A stretch of 64,000 nucleotides of DNA from Epiperipatus broadwayi. Lineage: Eukaryota > Onychophora > Udeonychophora > Euonychophora > Peripatidae. Location of the stretch: contig JAQFVV010000013.1 in assembly GCA_028023455.1 (NCBI GenBank), forward strand, positions 5,520,001 through 5,584,000, written 5' to 3'. The notes below the pieces were generated by a model. It made no database searches, was not told the DNA's origin, and saw only the letters and a list, made by a program, of their open reading frames with translations. The position numbers and the translations under genes were made by a program. Positions 1-12,600 of this stretch are shown here, piece after piece; position 1 is the first letter of the stretch; each line of letters begins with the position of its first letter.

Positions 1-260
1 TTTCTTATCAAATGTGATTTGGAAATTGTTTGTGCATTATTATGCTTTCATATACATATCTGTTATTTAATCTAGCTATAATAATGTTTGAATTGAAAGT
101 AGAAATAATTTAATTCCCATCGGTTTCAGATGATGAAATGTGCCAAGAGAGGTGGAAAGTTTAGAAATTTATTTAAGTGTAAATTTATTATTTCTTTATT
201 ATGCTTAGATTGAAATGTATTTAATGGCTATGCAGAACAAAAATATTTATGTTATATAGT

Positions 261-391
261 ATATTGTCAGGATAGAGATAAGCTCTCTCTTAATTTGAGT
301 GTTTGCCATGAGTGGATTATGTAATATATTGTCCAGGATTGGGAAAGCTCTCCCTTAGCTTGTTGAAATATTTGTTAGGAGTAGATTATAT
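261..391. repeat. two-copy tandem repeat, ~65 bp unit
   Basis: Two adjacent diverged copies start at 261 and 326. Each opens with ATATTGTC, continues through an AAGCTCTC block and ends with GTGGATTATGTA or AGTAGATTATAT. No function can be inferred. Confidence 0.6.
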
Positions 392-1113
392 CCTCCAGAT
401 TAAGTAGTTGTATTTTATGAATTGTAGTATGAGAAGCCTAGTAGTGTATTTTACTTATTTTTTGGTGATGAGACCATGTCCACATCAGTTTGTTTTAAGT
501 CTCAGAAGTTAAACTTGGGAGCTATTGTGTATTGTTATTTAAATGATTAGAGTTATTAAAGTCTTTTATCCCTCATGTGCCCTATCGAATGTTTTCCATC
601 ATTTATTCATAGCTAAGGGTAAGATAATTTGCTGATAAAAAGGAAAAATAAATGTAGAATTGGTTTTTTTTCACAGAACAACTTAAGAAAAATTAGTATT
701 AAAGCTTGGTTGGCCATTGTCATAATCTGTATTATGATATTTATCCCAATTTCATAAGTAAACCAATCGGACTTAGTTATATTAATTATTTTGTAACAGA
801 TAGTATAATTCAGATGTATGCATAACATAGTATTAATTTGGAAGGTATGGAGAAATTCATCATTAATGTGTAACTTTTTAATTATTGCTCATATTAATTA
901 TTTAGATTTTATACCATCAACTCTCATAATGTTATATCCTCATTTGAATGAAGAAGCAAGAGAAAACAAAGTGTAGCTAATTAATAGAATTACTCATTTA
1001 ATTTGTAAAGTATAGTTTGACCTCTTACTCTTAGATTTAAACCCCTCTTTATTAAAATGTCAAGAACATTAGTTTTACTTTATAATTTTAATGGCAGTGT
1101 TTAATAGAGTTTT

Positions 1114-1432
1114 ATTTCTCAGAAATGATTGATAGCTTAAGTGTATTGAAAATAAAATACCAAAAATATTTTTATATTTAATTATCTTAGTATAGTATTA
1201 CAACGTTTCTGTGTCATAGGTTTATCAGAATTAACAGATAGCTTGAATATATTTTTATAAGTAAGATACCAAGAAGTTTAGTTTTGTGTTATTATTTTAG
1301 TACTAGCATTATAATGTTTTTTTTTATAAGTCTATCAGAAAGCACTGGTAGCTGGCATATGTTAAAATAAAATACAAAAAGTTATCTTTATGTTATTTGC
1401 TCTTATGTAGACCATTTAACCATTAATGTTGG
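1114..1432. repeat. three-copy tandem repeat, ~105 bp unit
   Basis: Three diverged head-to-tail units start near 1114, 1221 and 1331. Each begins with a T(C/A)TCAGAA block, followed by GATAGCTT-like sequence, an AAAATAAAATACCAA-like block and a TTAGTATAGYATTA block. This is a decayed minisatellite. Confidence 0.6.
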
Positions 1433-2620
1433 AATCTTCAAAACATGTATATGCATAAAATATAAAACCAAATGTTTATTTAAATTATCTTGTAAATAAA
1501 TGTTTTATTTATTTAAAGTTGTGTTCAGAATTCTTCTTTGACATGCATTCGTGTTCTATATTTCCACACATGCACACACATTTACATATCTAATATATGA
1601 TTGCATTCTTTTATAATTTAATGATGAACATGTCCAGATCTGATGATGTTGCTTTTCCTGATCCAAATACTGTATGAAATGTTTGATTATTTAATGATTC
1701 TCTGAAAATTTATCATTACTCAGTTATTATTTAGATGATGAATTGAAATCAAAATGCACCTATTCCTTTCATTATCTAACTGCTATCATTGTATTAGATT
1801 TGTATCATTACTTTTATAATAGTAATTAATAGTTGTTGGAAAGTATAGATTTAAAATTAAGACATGCAATAAATTAATTCCCTGAGATATTCACTTATTA
1901 TTTAGATTAAACATTAATTCGATTACTAAGTTTAAATCACTGTACAATTAAAAGTAATGTTATATTTTATTTTATATTTAACTCTAACTTACCATGCAGT
2001 ATAGTGATCAGCATTACATCTTGATTTTATTAATTTAATTTTATCACACAGTAGAGGTTGTTCAATGCATGTGGAAGATGGGAGGAGATGAGGTATTGAC
2101 TATAATTTGTCAATTTAGACTGTAAAACCTTACCAATTCTAATTCTTTATTTCTTTTTAAAACTTAATAGATGTTTTGTTCCTATTAATCACAATGTTTC
2201 CTCCCATGTCTAATATACATTTTACACCTTATACACCTCTTAGCCCCCAACTGAGCTAAGCTAAGGTAGAACATCATTTTAAGAGCCTCATTAATGATTT
2301 TAAAATAAGAGCAGACTAATAGTTTATTCTATGATCAATAGAATTGGTGTCCCTGGGTATTTGTGGATAGGAAAGGTAGGAGAGGTGTTGGGAGAGGATT
2401 ATAAATATTTTCAGTACTGTAAAGAGCTTATACTTTAATTACAAAATTAAGTATTGACACTAACATATCACTTTTTCAAATTACACTGATGTTTAGGTAT
2501 TTTTCATTGACTATTCTCTTGTGATGTATTGAGACCTCCTTAAATGGAGTCAGAAATCTCTTAGCAACTATGCCCAAAGAAACCTGTTAGCCACTTTACC
2601 TTCCCCTTCCATTCCCCACC

Positions 2621-2887
2621 CTAAGATTTCCCATAATCTGCTCCATCCCATTTCCACAGCATAATTTTTGTCAACTCTATGGCCTTTATATCTAAATCCC
2701 CTTTATCTTTTTTCAAACCCAGCATAAAAACCAATAACCCACTTTCTGTATAATCACTTTGTTCATATTTATTCACCCATAACTTTATTATTTGTACCCT
2801 TTCTGCTTTCAAGCATTTATATTCAATCAACAGATGCCTAATATTTTCTATACCATCTTTACGGAATTTGCAGATTAAATCACCCAT
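2621..2887 (-). pseudogene. LINE C-terminal segment
   Basis: This is an 88-codon piece. Near residues 6-26 a Cys is followed by an H-L-L-x4-C arrangement, in the style of the Cys/His C-terminus of many LINE reverse transcriptases. It lies downstream of the RT pieces on the same strand, separated by about 0.7 kb of AT-rich DNA, which may be an insertion. It cannot act alone. Confidence 0.55.
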
Positions 2888-3635
2888 ATTTTTCCATTTA
2901 TATGTACACCTTTACCCCCTTAGCGATGGCAATTTGTTCTCCAAAACTCATCGTTAAGCAAGAATATCGTATACAGGATATGTATTTATAATGGAGGTCT
3001 ATGGGAAAAAAATTGACCTGTTCCTAAAACTTAAAAATTACACTAACTTAGGAATAAAGTACATATTAAAAAAAATTTCATTAACACTTATTTTAAACAC
3101 AATCTGTTTTCCTTTTTAATTTTTTTTCTAATTCAACATTGGTGTTTTAAAATGTTTTTTTATTTATTTGAAACCACTTAGGGATAAACAATTAGTTACA
3201 AAATCAATAACTATTTTTATATAATATTGGACCGTATTTATATATTGGACTATTTCATCATCTAATATAAGTTTGAATATACAGTATTATAGATTCATTA
3301 ATTATATATATTTTAAGACATTATATTTAAATAAAGTTTAATTTTTCTAAAGTCATTCAACACTTATATGCACAGTATATAGTATTATAGATTCATTAAT
3401 TATATATATTTTAAGTTCATATGTTTCTAAATTAAAAAAAAAATTTCCTGATGTTATAGTGAATAATCGATTGTAAATCGAAGTAGTGGGCACAAATTGA
3501 TGATGATCGCTATTGTAAAACATTGCTAAGTAGCCAATCGCTAAGTGAGGTTTAGATGTATATTCTCTTATTGCTAAAGATTCTATTTGAATCCTAAACA
3601 ATAAATTACTGTACTTTCCTTACTATTATCATAAA

Positions 3636-4433
3636 TTAACTTGCACCCAGTGTACTATTTTTACTTTTCATACTAGTTCTCCATCTCTCCAACTCCATAT
3701 TCTTTATTAATGCATGTATTCTTTTATCCCATTCCTTAGCACTATAACACTCAACCATACTCCTAACACAATCATCCCACCTTTTATACAAGTATACTGA
3801 TATAAATTCTTTATCCAAATCTTTTGCATATCACATTACCTTTCTCACCCATCTTGCTGTCTGCCCTTTACTCATAACCCAATTAAATACTATTTTGGCT
3901 ATTCTTTTATTATCCATAAACTACAAACTACCAAACATTTTCATTTTATTTTTTGCATCTCATATAAAAATTTGACCATCCCATTTTTCCTTGAATTGCC
4001 TCCTTTGCTGTTCACACCTCTGCATCTAATGCATGTCTTCCTACTTCCCTTTGTACTTTAAGTAATCTAATGTCCATTTACTAACACATAATGCATCATT
4101 ACCATATGTTAACCCTGCTACTGCAACTCCCTTCCATACAATTCTAGCTACATCATATTTATTATATGAAAACACTATTAATTTTTTTTTTACCAAACCC
4201 TTTATTTCCATTGCTTTATTTACCAATATTTTCTCCCATTCATCTAAATAACTATATCTATTTACCACACTTAATTTTATATCCCCCGATATAAATTCTA
4301 GATCTTCTCTTTCCCCAGTATTAACCATCATTATTGTTGTTTTTTCTTCATTAAATTTAATCCCCATCTCTTTATCCACCCTTGCACATGTCCTCAGCAT
4401 AGCTTCCATATATTCCCTTCTTTCTGCACACAA
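3636..4433 (-). pseudogene. LINE reverse transcriptase, thumb and C-terminal part
   Basis: Two frames at 4433-4041 and 3818-3636 continue the RT beyond its catalytic motif. Just upstream, at about 4440-4460, the minus strand reads F-A-D-D, the catalytic aspartate pair of LINE RTs, followed by I-F-L-C-A. Then comes the conserved stretch with K-F-N-E-E-K-T. A stop near 4041 and frame breaks show decay. Confidence 0.75.
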
Positions 4434-5251
4434 AAAGATATCATCTGCAAAAAAAAAAAAACCAACAAAGTATATACTACATTGCCACCTATTAATGAGA
4501 TCTCGATTTCCATCCGTCTTCCTAGTCTTTCTATTGCTTTCTCTATTTTACTCAAATACAACAAAAAACAAAATAGGTGACATAGGGCATCCTTGCCTTA
4601 GTTCCATCCCATTTTTAACTTTAACTGTATGTATATCCCCTAATTGATAAGCATAGTAATTATTTTTCATATAATTTCTTAATAATATTTATTAAAGCTT
4701 CATCCACTCCTAAATTTTTTAAACTTACCCATAATCTATTTCTATTTACTCTGTCATATGCCTTCTCTATATCTATAAAATTTCATATATAATGATCTAC
4801 CTGAATTCCTACTCATATCCATAAGTTGTGTAACTACAAATAAACTATCTCCTATATACCTATCTAACCTAAAACCTCCTTGCATTTCCCTCACTATATT
4901 ATTCTCTTCCATCCATTTTATAACTCTTTCAGCCACCATATATAAGAAAACTTTATATAAAACCGATGCTACCACTATTGGTCTATACATATTTAATTTT
5001 CTCTGATTTTTACCCTTTCCTTTAAATAATAATCTTACTCTTGTATTACTCCAACTACCCAGAAAAACTCTCTTCTGTGCCATCTTATTAAAATATGATA
5101 ATAGCTTTACTTTTTCTCTATGCCATAAATTCATTACCATCTCTGCTGCCCATTCATCTAAACCTCTTGCATTTTGACTTTTTAATCTCTTTCCTGCCTC
5201 ATTCAGTTCATTTTTTGTAATCCTAATATTCCCATTAATAAGTGCTTTCAT
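4434..5251 (-). pseudogene. LINE reverse transcriptase, finger and palm part
   Basis: The frame 5251-4754 carries the N-x-Y-R-P-I block, a V-L-Y-K-V-F block and Q-G-G-F-R-L-D-R. These match RT motifs of non-LTR elements before the catalytic aspartates. Further along, at about 4545-4612, another frame reads R-Q-G-C-P-M-S-P-I-L-F, the usual block between the two catalytic Asp motifs. Frame changes near 4754 and 4440 make it a pseudogene. Confidence 0.8.
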
Positions 5252-5383
5252 ATTTTATATCATTAAGTCCTTCACATCTAATATCTTTTCTATATCCATT
5301 ACATATCTATTTAAGATTCTCTCTTTATTTTCCAGAGCTACACTGTATTTCCTCATCATTTATTAATACTATCTCTCTCTCCC

Positions 5384-6445
5384 CTACATTTCTCCTTTTA
5401 ATGTAATTCCAAAATTTTTTACTCCAATCTCTTTCACTTTTATTATATCCTTCATCAATTTACTATTCAAATTCATGCTCTCTCTATAATTATCCATTTT
5501 AGCCAACTTCTTCTTTTCTAAGTACTTTTCCCATTTAGCATTAATATATTTTTTACTTTCTTTGTTTTTAATAGCACACTTATATTCTCTGCATGCTTCT
5601 TTCCTCTCTTTTACACTATTACTAACTCTCATTTTTTATTATTTTTTTTATTCTACATATTCTCGACTAAAACCCTATTTGCCACTTTTTCTATTTCACC
5701 ACACCAGTCCTTATACTCATCCCCATCCTACTGTTGCATGGCTTCTTCAACTTGTATTTTATACTATTTCAACTTATCATTCACTCTCCAGCCACATCTT
5801 TCACTATTGTTTCTACTTTTATTTCTATTCTCCATCACATTACTAACCAGTTCTATTACAATAAAATTATGATCATTATTACATACTCTTTCTTCATTAT
5901 CATACACCTTAATTTTCTGTATTTTATTCATTATCTCTCTCTCTACTAATACATAATCTATTGTGTGAAATATATTATTCCTTTGTATTGTCCCTCATAA
6001 ATATTTGATAAATTCCCAATGCTCAAATTCAGTCTTTGACAAAAATTTTTAAAAAACTGACCATTCTTTTTCTCTTCCCCTTTTCTTTAAACTGTTGTAT
6101 ATCCTTAACTAGGCATTTATATATACTACTGTTCCACTCCATTACAGATTGACTCTCTCCAGTGGCTATATACACTACAGCCCCCATCCATTCTTGTCTA
6201 CCCAATCTTATTTCAAATCACAAATGTTCTCGACATTTAACAATATTTAAATATTTTTTCAATATAACACCTATACCACCACCCCCTTTTTTTATTTATT
6301 TATACCCTGCCATACCAAATCTTCCAAAATAGGTTCTTTTTCTCTTAGATGTGTTTTCACTACTGCTAATACCTTGAGCTCTTTATTTTCAATTGCATTA
6401 ATTCCAGCCACTTTTCTGGTCTCCTACCACCTTGCATATTCAAAT
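5384..6445 (-). pseudogene. LINE endonuclease and linker
   Basis: The minus strand encodes decayed pieces of an exonuclease-endonuclease-phosphatase domain. At about 6290 there is a G-G-G-I-G-V-I-L strand. At 5939-5972 it reads H-T-I-D-Y-V-L, and at about 5845-5885 N-D-H-N, equivalent to the I-D-Y-V and S-D-H motifs near the end of the family. The lysine-rich frame 5632-5384 is the linker into RT. Several stops and shifts interrupt it. Identification rests on short motifs and on position upstream of RT. Confidence 0.65.
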
Positions 6446-6446
6446 A

Positions 6447-7744
6447 CACCCGTGTCTCGTTTTATGTGGATCTATTTAACGCGATTTTGAAGTTATGCGA
6501 TTCATGTTTCTTCGGAAGTCGAACTCTGATAATGCGCTATTACTTTAAATAATAAATTTCAGGCACTTACATCATATTGAAAGTAATAGCACATTATTGG
6601 AATTCAACTTTCATTTTAATAATTTCAATATTTTTAGTGCTTCATAATAGTAAGATTTTATGCAATAATGAAATTAAAATCATGATTTCCACATTTTATG
6701 TACACACATTAAATTTTGCCAGATTATAATGTAAATTTGTTCAAACATTGTGCATGTTAATTTTGCATTTTAAATCACACTTTTTAAAAAAGAATGTAAT
6801 CAATTATTAATCATTTAGTGTCTGCAAGTTTATTTTTAAAAGGTGAGTAATAGCAGTGGGCACAATTAAATTTGACAATTAAAAATTAAAATCTGATTTT
6901 TAATTGTAATTAACAATTTAAAAATTACTTAAGGCAACCTGAAATTAATGTGATGTGAAATGAAATTTGATTTTTAAACGGAATTGAAAATTAAAAAATT
7001 AAAGACAAAAATAAGAATTTAATTTTTAGTTGTTAGTTTTAACTAAATTTTTCCCAGCAGTGTAAAAAAAGATAATGAAACAGAAGTGGAACCTGTTCCT
7101 TTCATTGCAAAAATGATTCGAGAAGATCTTCAACTTTCTAATCAGTTGGCAAATTATTTTCTTATTAATGACACTAATCACGAATGTGCTCTTAAATTCC
7201 AACGAGAGCTAAATGGTCATATGTCTGGATACTGCAAGTTTCATAAACAATAAAATCATCATCTCAAAGATTAATTACTAATTATGTTGTCACCAGAAAA
7301 CCATTAACACAATATGAGAGTGAAGTTGGTGCTAGATGTATTTCCTCTTGTGAAGAATCTGATTTTTTACCAGATTGCAAACGAACCTGTTTATCGGAAA
7401 ATAGCAATAATAATTAAAACATTTATAAAAAATGTAAATTACTGTACTGTAAATTATGCATAAAAATATATTGTTTTGAATAAAATTAAATATTATAGTT
7501 AAAAAAAGTTTGTCTTGTATTAATTTTTTTCAAATTTGAAATTTTTTATTAGTCATATTTTATTTCCTTATTTTTTTTTGCGCGAATTTTAAAGTAATTT
7601 TACATTGGTGCTTTGCTTTTATGCGATTTTTGAAAAATCACAGTCCATATCCCCCCTTTTTCAAGGTAAGTTACGTCTATTTTTGTGCGATTTCTTTTGT
7701 GTGTTTTTTCTGAGGAACCTATCACATAAAATGAGACCCAGGTA
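6447..7744. mobile_element. pogo/Tigger-like DNA transposon, TA target duplication
   Basis: The ends are inverted repeats of about 22 bp. The left begins CACCCGTGTCTCG and the right, reversed, begins TACCTGGGTCTCA; both continue TTTTATGTG. A TA dinucleotide flanks each end (6445-6446 and 7745-7746), the signature of the Tc1/mariner/pogo superfamily. The subterminal AACGCGATTTTG and ATGCGATTC motifs resemble Tigger ends. Inside is a short remnant resembling the transposase C-terminus. At 1.3 kb it is an internally deleted or decayed copy. It inserted between the endonuclease and ORF1 parts of the LINE, so it is younger than that LINE. Confidence 0.75.
7060..7418 (+). pseudogene. remnant of Tigger-type transposase C-terminus
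   Basis: The plus strand reads through a segment with E-V-E-P-V-P-F, then A-L-K-F-Q-R-E-L and a K-P-L-T-Q-Y tail. The acidic, helical tail ending in a K-P-L-like motif resembles the C-terminal region of pogo/Tigger transposases of the CENP-B type. The DDE catalytic core and the DNA-binding domains are missing. The call depends mainly on the flanking inverted repeats. Confidence 0.4.
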
Positions 7745-7954
7745 TACTTAATATTTCCTAACTATTCTTTTATAAATTCTTTTGATTCTTTCTTCTTTAT
7801 TACGTTTATAAAAACTTTCTTACCATTAATCTTACAGATCCATTTCCTCTCCACATCTACACTTATATCTAAATAAACTATTTTTTGGTTATTTCTTACA
7901 TCCCATCCATTCTTCTTTTTGATAATACTACAATTTACCCCCCCCCCCTTAAAA

Positions 7955-8222
7955 TTTTTCCAAATTATATTCTTTAAACATCAGACTCCCTAAAACTTCC
8001 TTCCTTGTTTTCCTAAGTGCAATCCATCTTTACTATATAACTTCCTCTTTCCAATAAATCAATCCCATACATCCACAAACATAACAATTTTCTCAATCTC
8101 TCATTTATAGAACATGCCCTATCTAACAATTGCCTCTTGTCAAATCTTGGTAATAATCCAACTACCTTCACTCTTCCTTTAATTTTACTCAAATTCCTAA
8201 TCAATTCTATGGACTCATACAT
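7955..8222 (-). pseudogene. LINE ORF1 fragment, SGNH esterase-like C-terminus
   Basis: The frame 8222-8013 reads V-V-G-L-L-P-R-F followed by a S-I-N-E-R-L block. After a one-base shift near 8020 the next frame reads D-G-L-H-L-G-K-Q-G. That is the D-x-x-H catalytic block V of SGNH hydrolases with its usual downstream Gly. Such domains occur in ORF1 of CR1/L2-like LINEs. The Gly-Asp-Ser block and the N-terminus are not seen. Confidence 0.6.
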
Positions 8223-8459
8223 TACTCTCTCTCTCTCTTAAAAGCTTACTAGTAACTCTGCTATCTAGTGATTTAGAAGACATAGTTATAAGATAATGTT
8301 GTTATTATTATTTTCCTGTTTTTAAAAGATTATCTATCTTTTCAGCCCGTGTTTCTGTTATCTCAAAAAAAAGAAAAGAGAATACCCAATATCTTATTGA
8401 TCATATTTTCTCTTGTAAAGCTTTAACATATTTGTACAATTTATTGCAAATGAATGAAA

Positions 8460-8840
8460 TATATAGTGTATATGAGCACAGACTTTCACATGCCCCACCA
8501 CTCTCCACACTATCTCATAACACTGATACCCTTGGAACATATATGTTGGAAAGATAAATAATCACCAATATACATATTTCATGCTAAACCAGCAATCATC
8601 AGTTGGTCCAGATTACCATCTCTACACATATATGCTATAATTGCTCAGATTTACATTAAGATAACCAATCTTCATACTTTAATGGACAGGCTTTAATCTA
8701 CTTCCCACTCCCAACTCTTCAATTGTCCATCCAATTGAAAATCTGATGATGAAATGCTCAGATGAAATGCTCAAAGGCCACCCTGAGGCCGAAATTCTGT
8801 GCTCATATACCCTATATATTACATATATAGACACAGGTAT
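8460..8840 (-). mobile_element. hammerhead-ribozyme repeat, copy a
   Basis: This region is homologous to the repeats at 46289-47310. On the minus strand it has the same order: a CCTGTCCATTAAAGTATGAAG block, a hammerhead fold at 8560-8614, GATTATTTATCTTT, then TATGAGATAGTGTGGA and a GAAAGTCTGTG block. No protein is encoded. It is a partial unit on both sides of the ribozyme. The family resembles small non-autonomous retrozyme-type repeats. Confidence 0.65.
8560..8614 (-). ncRNA. candidate type I hammerhead ribozyme (copy a)
   Basis: The minus strand holds, in order: AATC, GG, ACCAA, CTGATGA, a stem II hairpin (TGCT/AGCA), GAAA, a very short stem III (A-U, U-A with a 4-base loop), an A at the cleavage position, TTGGT and GATT. 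ACCAA pairs with TTGGT and AATC with GATT, giving stem I with an internal loop. Both invariant core boxes are present: CUGAUGA at 8596-8602 and GAAA at 8577-8580. The base pair closing stem II next to the core is a U-U mismatch, which may weaken activity. Confidence 0.65.
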
Positions 8841-9396
8841 ATAATAAGCCTGTGTGTTTCAGTTATCGCAAATGAATGAGTAAAATAGTTGCCAAAGCCC
8901 TTAGAATAATGATTGTACCCCAAGTTTTTAACCTTAGGAATATGAATTATATAAGTAATTGAGACGTTTCGATGGTCCAATACAAATTTGCTTTACTTTA
9001 AATTAATCTGACTGTGCAAAAACAACATTATAATTCTTAGCGATAAAAATGTATATATAAAAATATGTACAATTGTCATTAGAATTGTGAAAAATCTGAT
9101 GTGCTTTGAAATTAATATTTAATTGATTAAAATATTAAAATAAAACAAATATATGTAGAAAAGTATATCTTTTTACATAGAGGTTAGTGTATTTATTTTT
9201 ATACTTATGGCCTGGGTTCAAAATCTAGTTGAAAGTTTTGTCAATTGCTAACTAAATGGATAACTATCTATTTTTAGCTAGAGAGTAAAAACAAAAAAGT
9301 AACAGTAAATCGTCTAATTACCCTAATAAATATTATTTTAATATAAAATTTTCTTCAGTACAATATCTTGATTTGCAGTGAGCTGTATAAAGCTGA

Positions 9397-10155
<759 letters not shown>

Positions 10156-11403
10156 TACAAGATATGCTGAATATTATTGCAACAATAAGTAATTTTTTGG
10201 AACATGCAGATATATTTATGTTTAAAAATCATAAAAAACAGTTCATAACTCAACATTGTTATTAACAGTATCACTGCTAAAAACATCCATTATCACTGAT
10301 TTATAGAGGTTGATTATTCAAGGTATACTCTTAGTGAAGCAACATTGATGAAATTATTATATTGTTTTAGATTAACCATTCTAGCATTTTATCTGGACCA
10401 ACCATAAAAAAAAATTGGCTAGAGACAATCATGTTGTTTTGAAAATAAAAAATGTTTTTCTATCCTCCTGCATACCTTTTAGTTGAAAGATTTATTTTGC
10501 TACAGTTATTTCTTAAATATCCTACTGAGGTATCTATAATTTAGCACAATTTGAAGCAGCTTGAAAAACTTTTGTATATTAGATGAACCACAATTAAATG
10601 TATAAATAAATATATTATGTATCTAGGTTGAGAATGGAATAAAAGATGGATATAATTACCAATAATACATTTTATATTAACACTTTAATAAAATAACAAA
10701 TTAGCAAAATGACAAAGGAATTTAAAATGTTTCATGATATGCAAATGTAGAAGTCATTATTATAACTATGCATGTCTGCATATAAATCTGATTAGGTTTA
10801 GTACCTTATTTAACTATGTCATATCTGACCCTGCCTTCAGAAGTGGACTATTCCAGAATCCTTACCTAATTGGCGAGTACCAAGTTGCTATCCAATGGGA
10901 TTAATCCTTCATTGAGGTTTGTGCACCAAATCCACATGTTTCCAATAAGGTAGGGGATCTGCCATAAATAGTAACCTTTTGGAGGCAAGACAGAGAGCAA
11001 TTACTTCTCAACATGAATGACTGAATGTGTTATCCAATAAACCCTCTGCCATCAGCAAAGGTCCTCTCTTATCTCTCTGGTCATTATTGTGTGATCCATG
11101 CAGTGAGGCAAGTCCCCACAGGGACCAGAAACTGCTATATCCACAACTGACTCAAGGCAGGCTGTCCAATACAATTGGAAGAGTCTTAACAGAGCTCACA
11201 AGGCAGGCTACTTATTTAGCTGAATGTGAGTTCCATTACTTGGCATGATTACCTCAGCATTCTATTGTATAAACTATATTTATTCATTTGCTTAACTAAT
11301 GTGTGTATATTTTTTGTAACTAATAAATTGTACATATTAATTGTTGAGTAGTTGTCATCATTTGTCTGTTGGCTTGGAACTGAACCTGTAAGCCTAACCA
11401 CAC
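10156..11403. other. non-coding; GC-richer island at 10.81-11.25 kb
   Basis: No gene is supported. The island at about 10810-11250 is less AT-rich than its surroundings. It contains a TATA-like CCATAAATAG near 10971 and is followed by an AATAAA at about 11323. It could be a decayed LTR or an exon of a non-coding transcript. No second copy was seen in the window. Confidence 0.35.
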
Positions 11404-11625
11404 ACAACAGATCTGGCACAGTCAGACATTGGAAAAAAATTTCCATTATGGCTGGAAAAATTTATAATAAAATTTGCCAGTTTCAACAGATCTGGTGCAG
11501 TTAGACATTTGAAAAAATTTCCCCTCATGGCTGGAAAAATTATAGTATAAAATATATCAGTTTCAACAGTTCTGTCATAGTCAGACAAACAATTTTTTCC
11601 TCACGGTTGGAAAAATTAGAGTAAA
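11404..11625. repeat. three-copy tandem repeat, ~80 bp unit
   Basis: Units start near 11405, 11486 and 11563 with CAACAG(A/T)TCTG. Each continues with CAGTYAGACA, a run of A then TTTCC, and a GGCTGGAAAAATT block. The last unit is degraded. It codes for nothing convincing. Confidence 0.75.
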
Positions 11626-12046
11626 CATTTAAAATAAATACACGAGTGTGTATTTTGCATATTTGTTATATTATTTTTTTTTAAAACCATTTAAAACTGT
11701 TGAATAAAAGTTGAGGCAAATGTAAAGGCATGTCAATTTGAAGCTACAACCAATCATGAGAGCTTTATTTGCAAGACAGTGACAATGAGTTAATTATAGT
11801 AATGTAACTGTAAAACAAAAATATTTATGAGTGGTTACTCGGAAAAATAAAGACAAAAATCGATTTTAAACAACTACAAACAGTAGTACAAAATAATTAC
11901 GACTGGTGTCTTGCATAAATAAATAAGGATGGTTAATGCAATCGGCTCTATGGAATCTTTTCTTCTGGCTCAACTTGAGCACTGGCCAAATTATAAGAAG
12001 CATTTTTTACCTACAGGCTAACCAGATTAAAAAACCTGAGGTTAGA

Positions 12047-12600
12047 AATGAATGGATGCACAAAAGTTTGTGCATAAAATCCACATCTAGTGCCTACTCA
12101 TGGCTTTCATCAGGAAGAGCTTTCTAAGAATCAAATGCAACCTTCCAGCAGCCATCTTTTACTTATTTAGTTAATTATAAAGCTAGAAACTCAAAATGAA
12201 ATCATATTAATATTTTCAATCCAAGTTTATTCATTTGTATAGTCATATAAATCTAAACCCAGTTCAGCATCTATACATTTTGGTTTATCAAAAATCACAG
12301 TCACCGTCATATCAAAATGTATAAATGCTGAACTGAATTCATATCTATATGACTCTACAAGTGAATTAAATTGGATTTAAAACAATGTGTTTTCATTTTG
12401 AGCTCCTAGATTATAGTTAACTAAATAGATAAAATGTAGCTGCTGGAAGGTTGCATTAAATCCTTAGATCTAGGTGGTGCTCTCAGATCCAAAGCTTCTG
12501 ACTAATGAATGCCATAACCTAAAAAGTAGTTTGTAGATATTGGATGGAGTAGGCATTAGAAAGGGATTTTATGCTCAAACCTTTCTGCTTCCATTGATTA
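12047..12600. repeat. long imperfect palindrome (foldback element)
   Basis: The left arm (about 12047-12283) is complementary to the right arm (about 12312-12600), with a spacer of about 28 bp. Matching blocks include GCAACCTTCCAGCAG against CTGCTGGAAGGTTGC, TGCCTACTC against GAGTAGGCA, and TTCAGCAT against ATGCTGAA. There is no coding capacity. It could be a foldback/MITE-type insertion or an inverted duplication of a local sequence; no target duplication was found. Confidence 0.75.

Larger units (their letters stand above)
1..2610. other. AT-rich non-coding stretch
   Basis: No convincing coding region is seen on either strand. Open frames are short and AT-composed, as expected by chance. 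The only structure found is two short minisatellite-like duplications, listed separately. It could be intergenic or intronic. Confidence 0.6.
2621..8225 (-). mobile_element. decayed non-LTR retrotransposon (LINE)
   Basis: Reading the minus strand from 8225 downward, the order is: an SGNH-hydrolase/esterase-like segment, an apurinic-type endonuclease, a linker, reverse transcriptase, and a C-terminal His/Cys segment. An ORF1 with an esterase-like domain is known from CR1/L2-type LINEs, so that clade is a reasonable guess. The copy is dead: several frameshifts and stops separate the pieces, an AT-rich stretch interrupts it at about 2.9-3.6 kb, and a Tigger-like transposon sits at 6447-7744. No target-site duplication or 3' tail was identified. 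Confidence 0.8.

Noticed and set aside
11027-11248. 73-codon frame in the GC-richer island
   Set aside because: No recognisable domain, splice context or second copy; length is compatible with chance at this composition.
11404-11625. CRISPR-like array
   Set aside because: Only three diverged contiguous units without unique spacers, in a eukaryotic genome.
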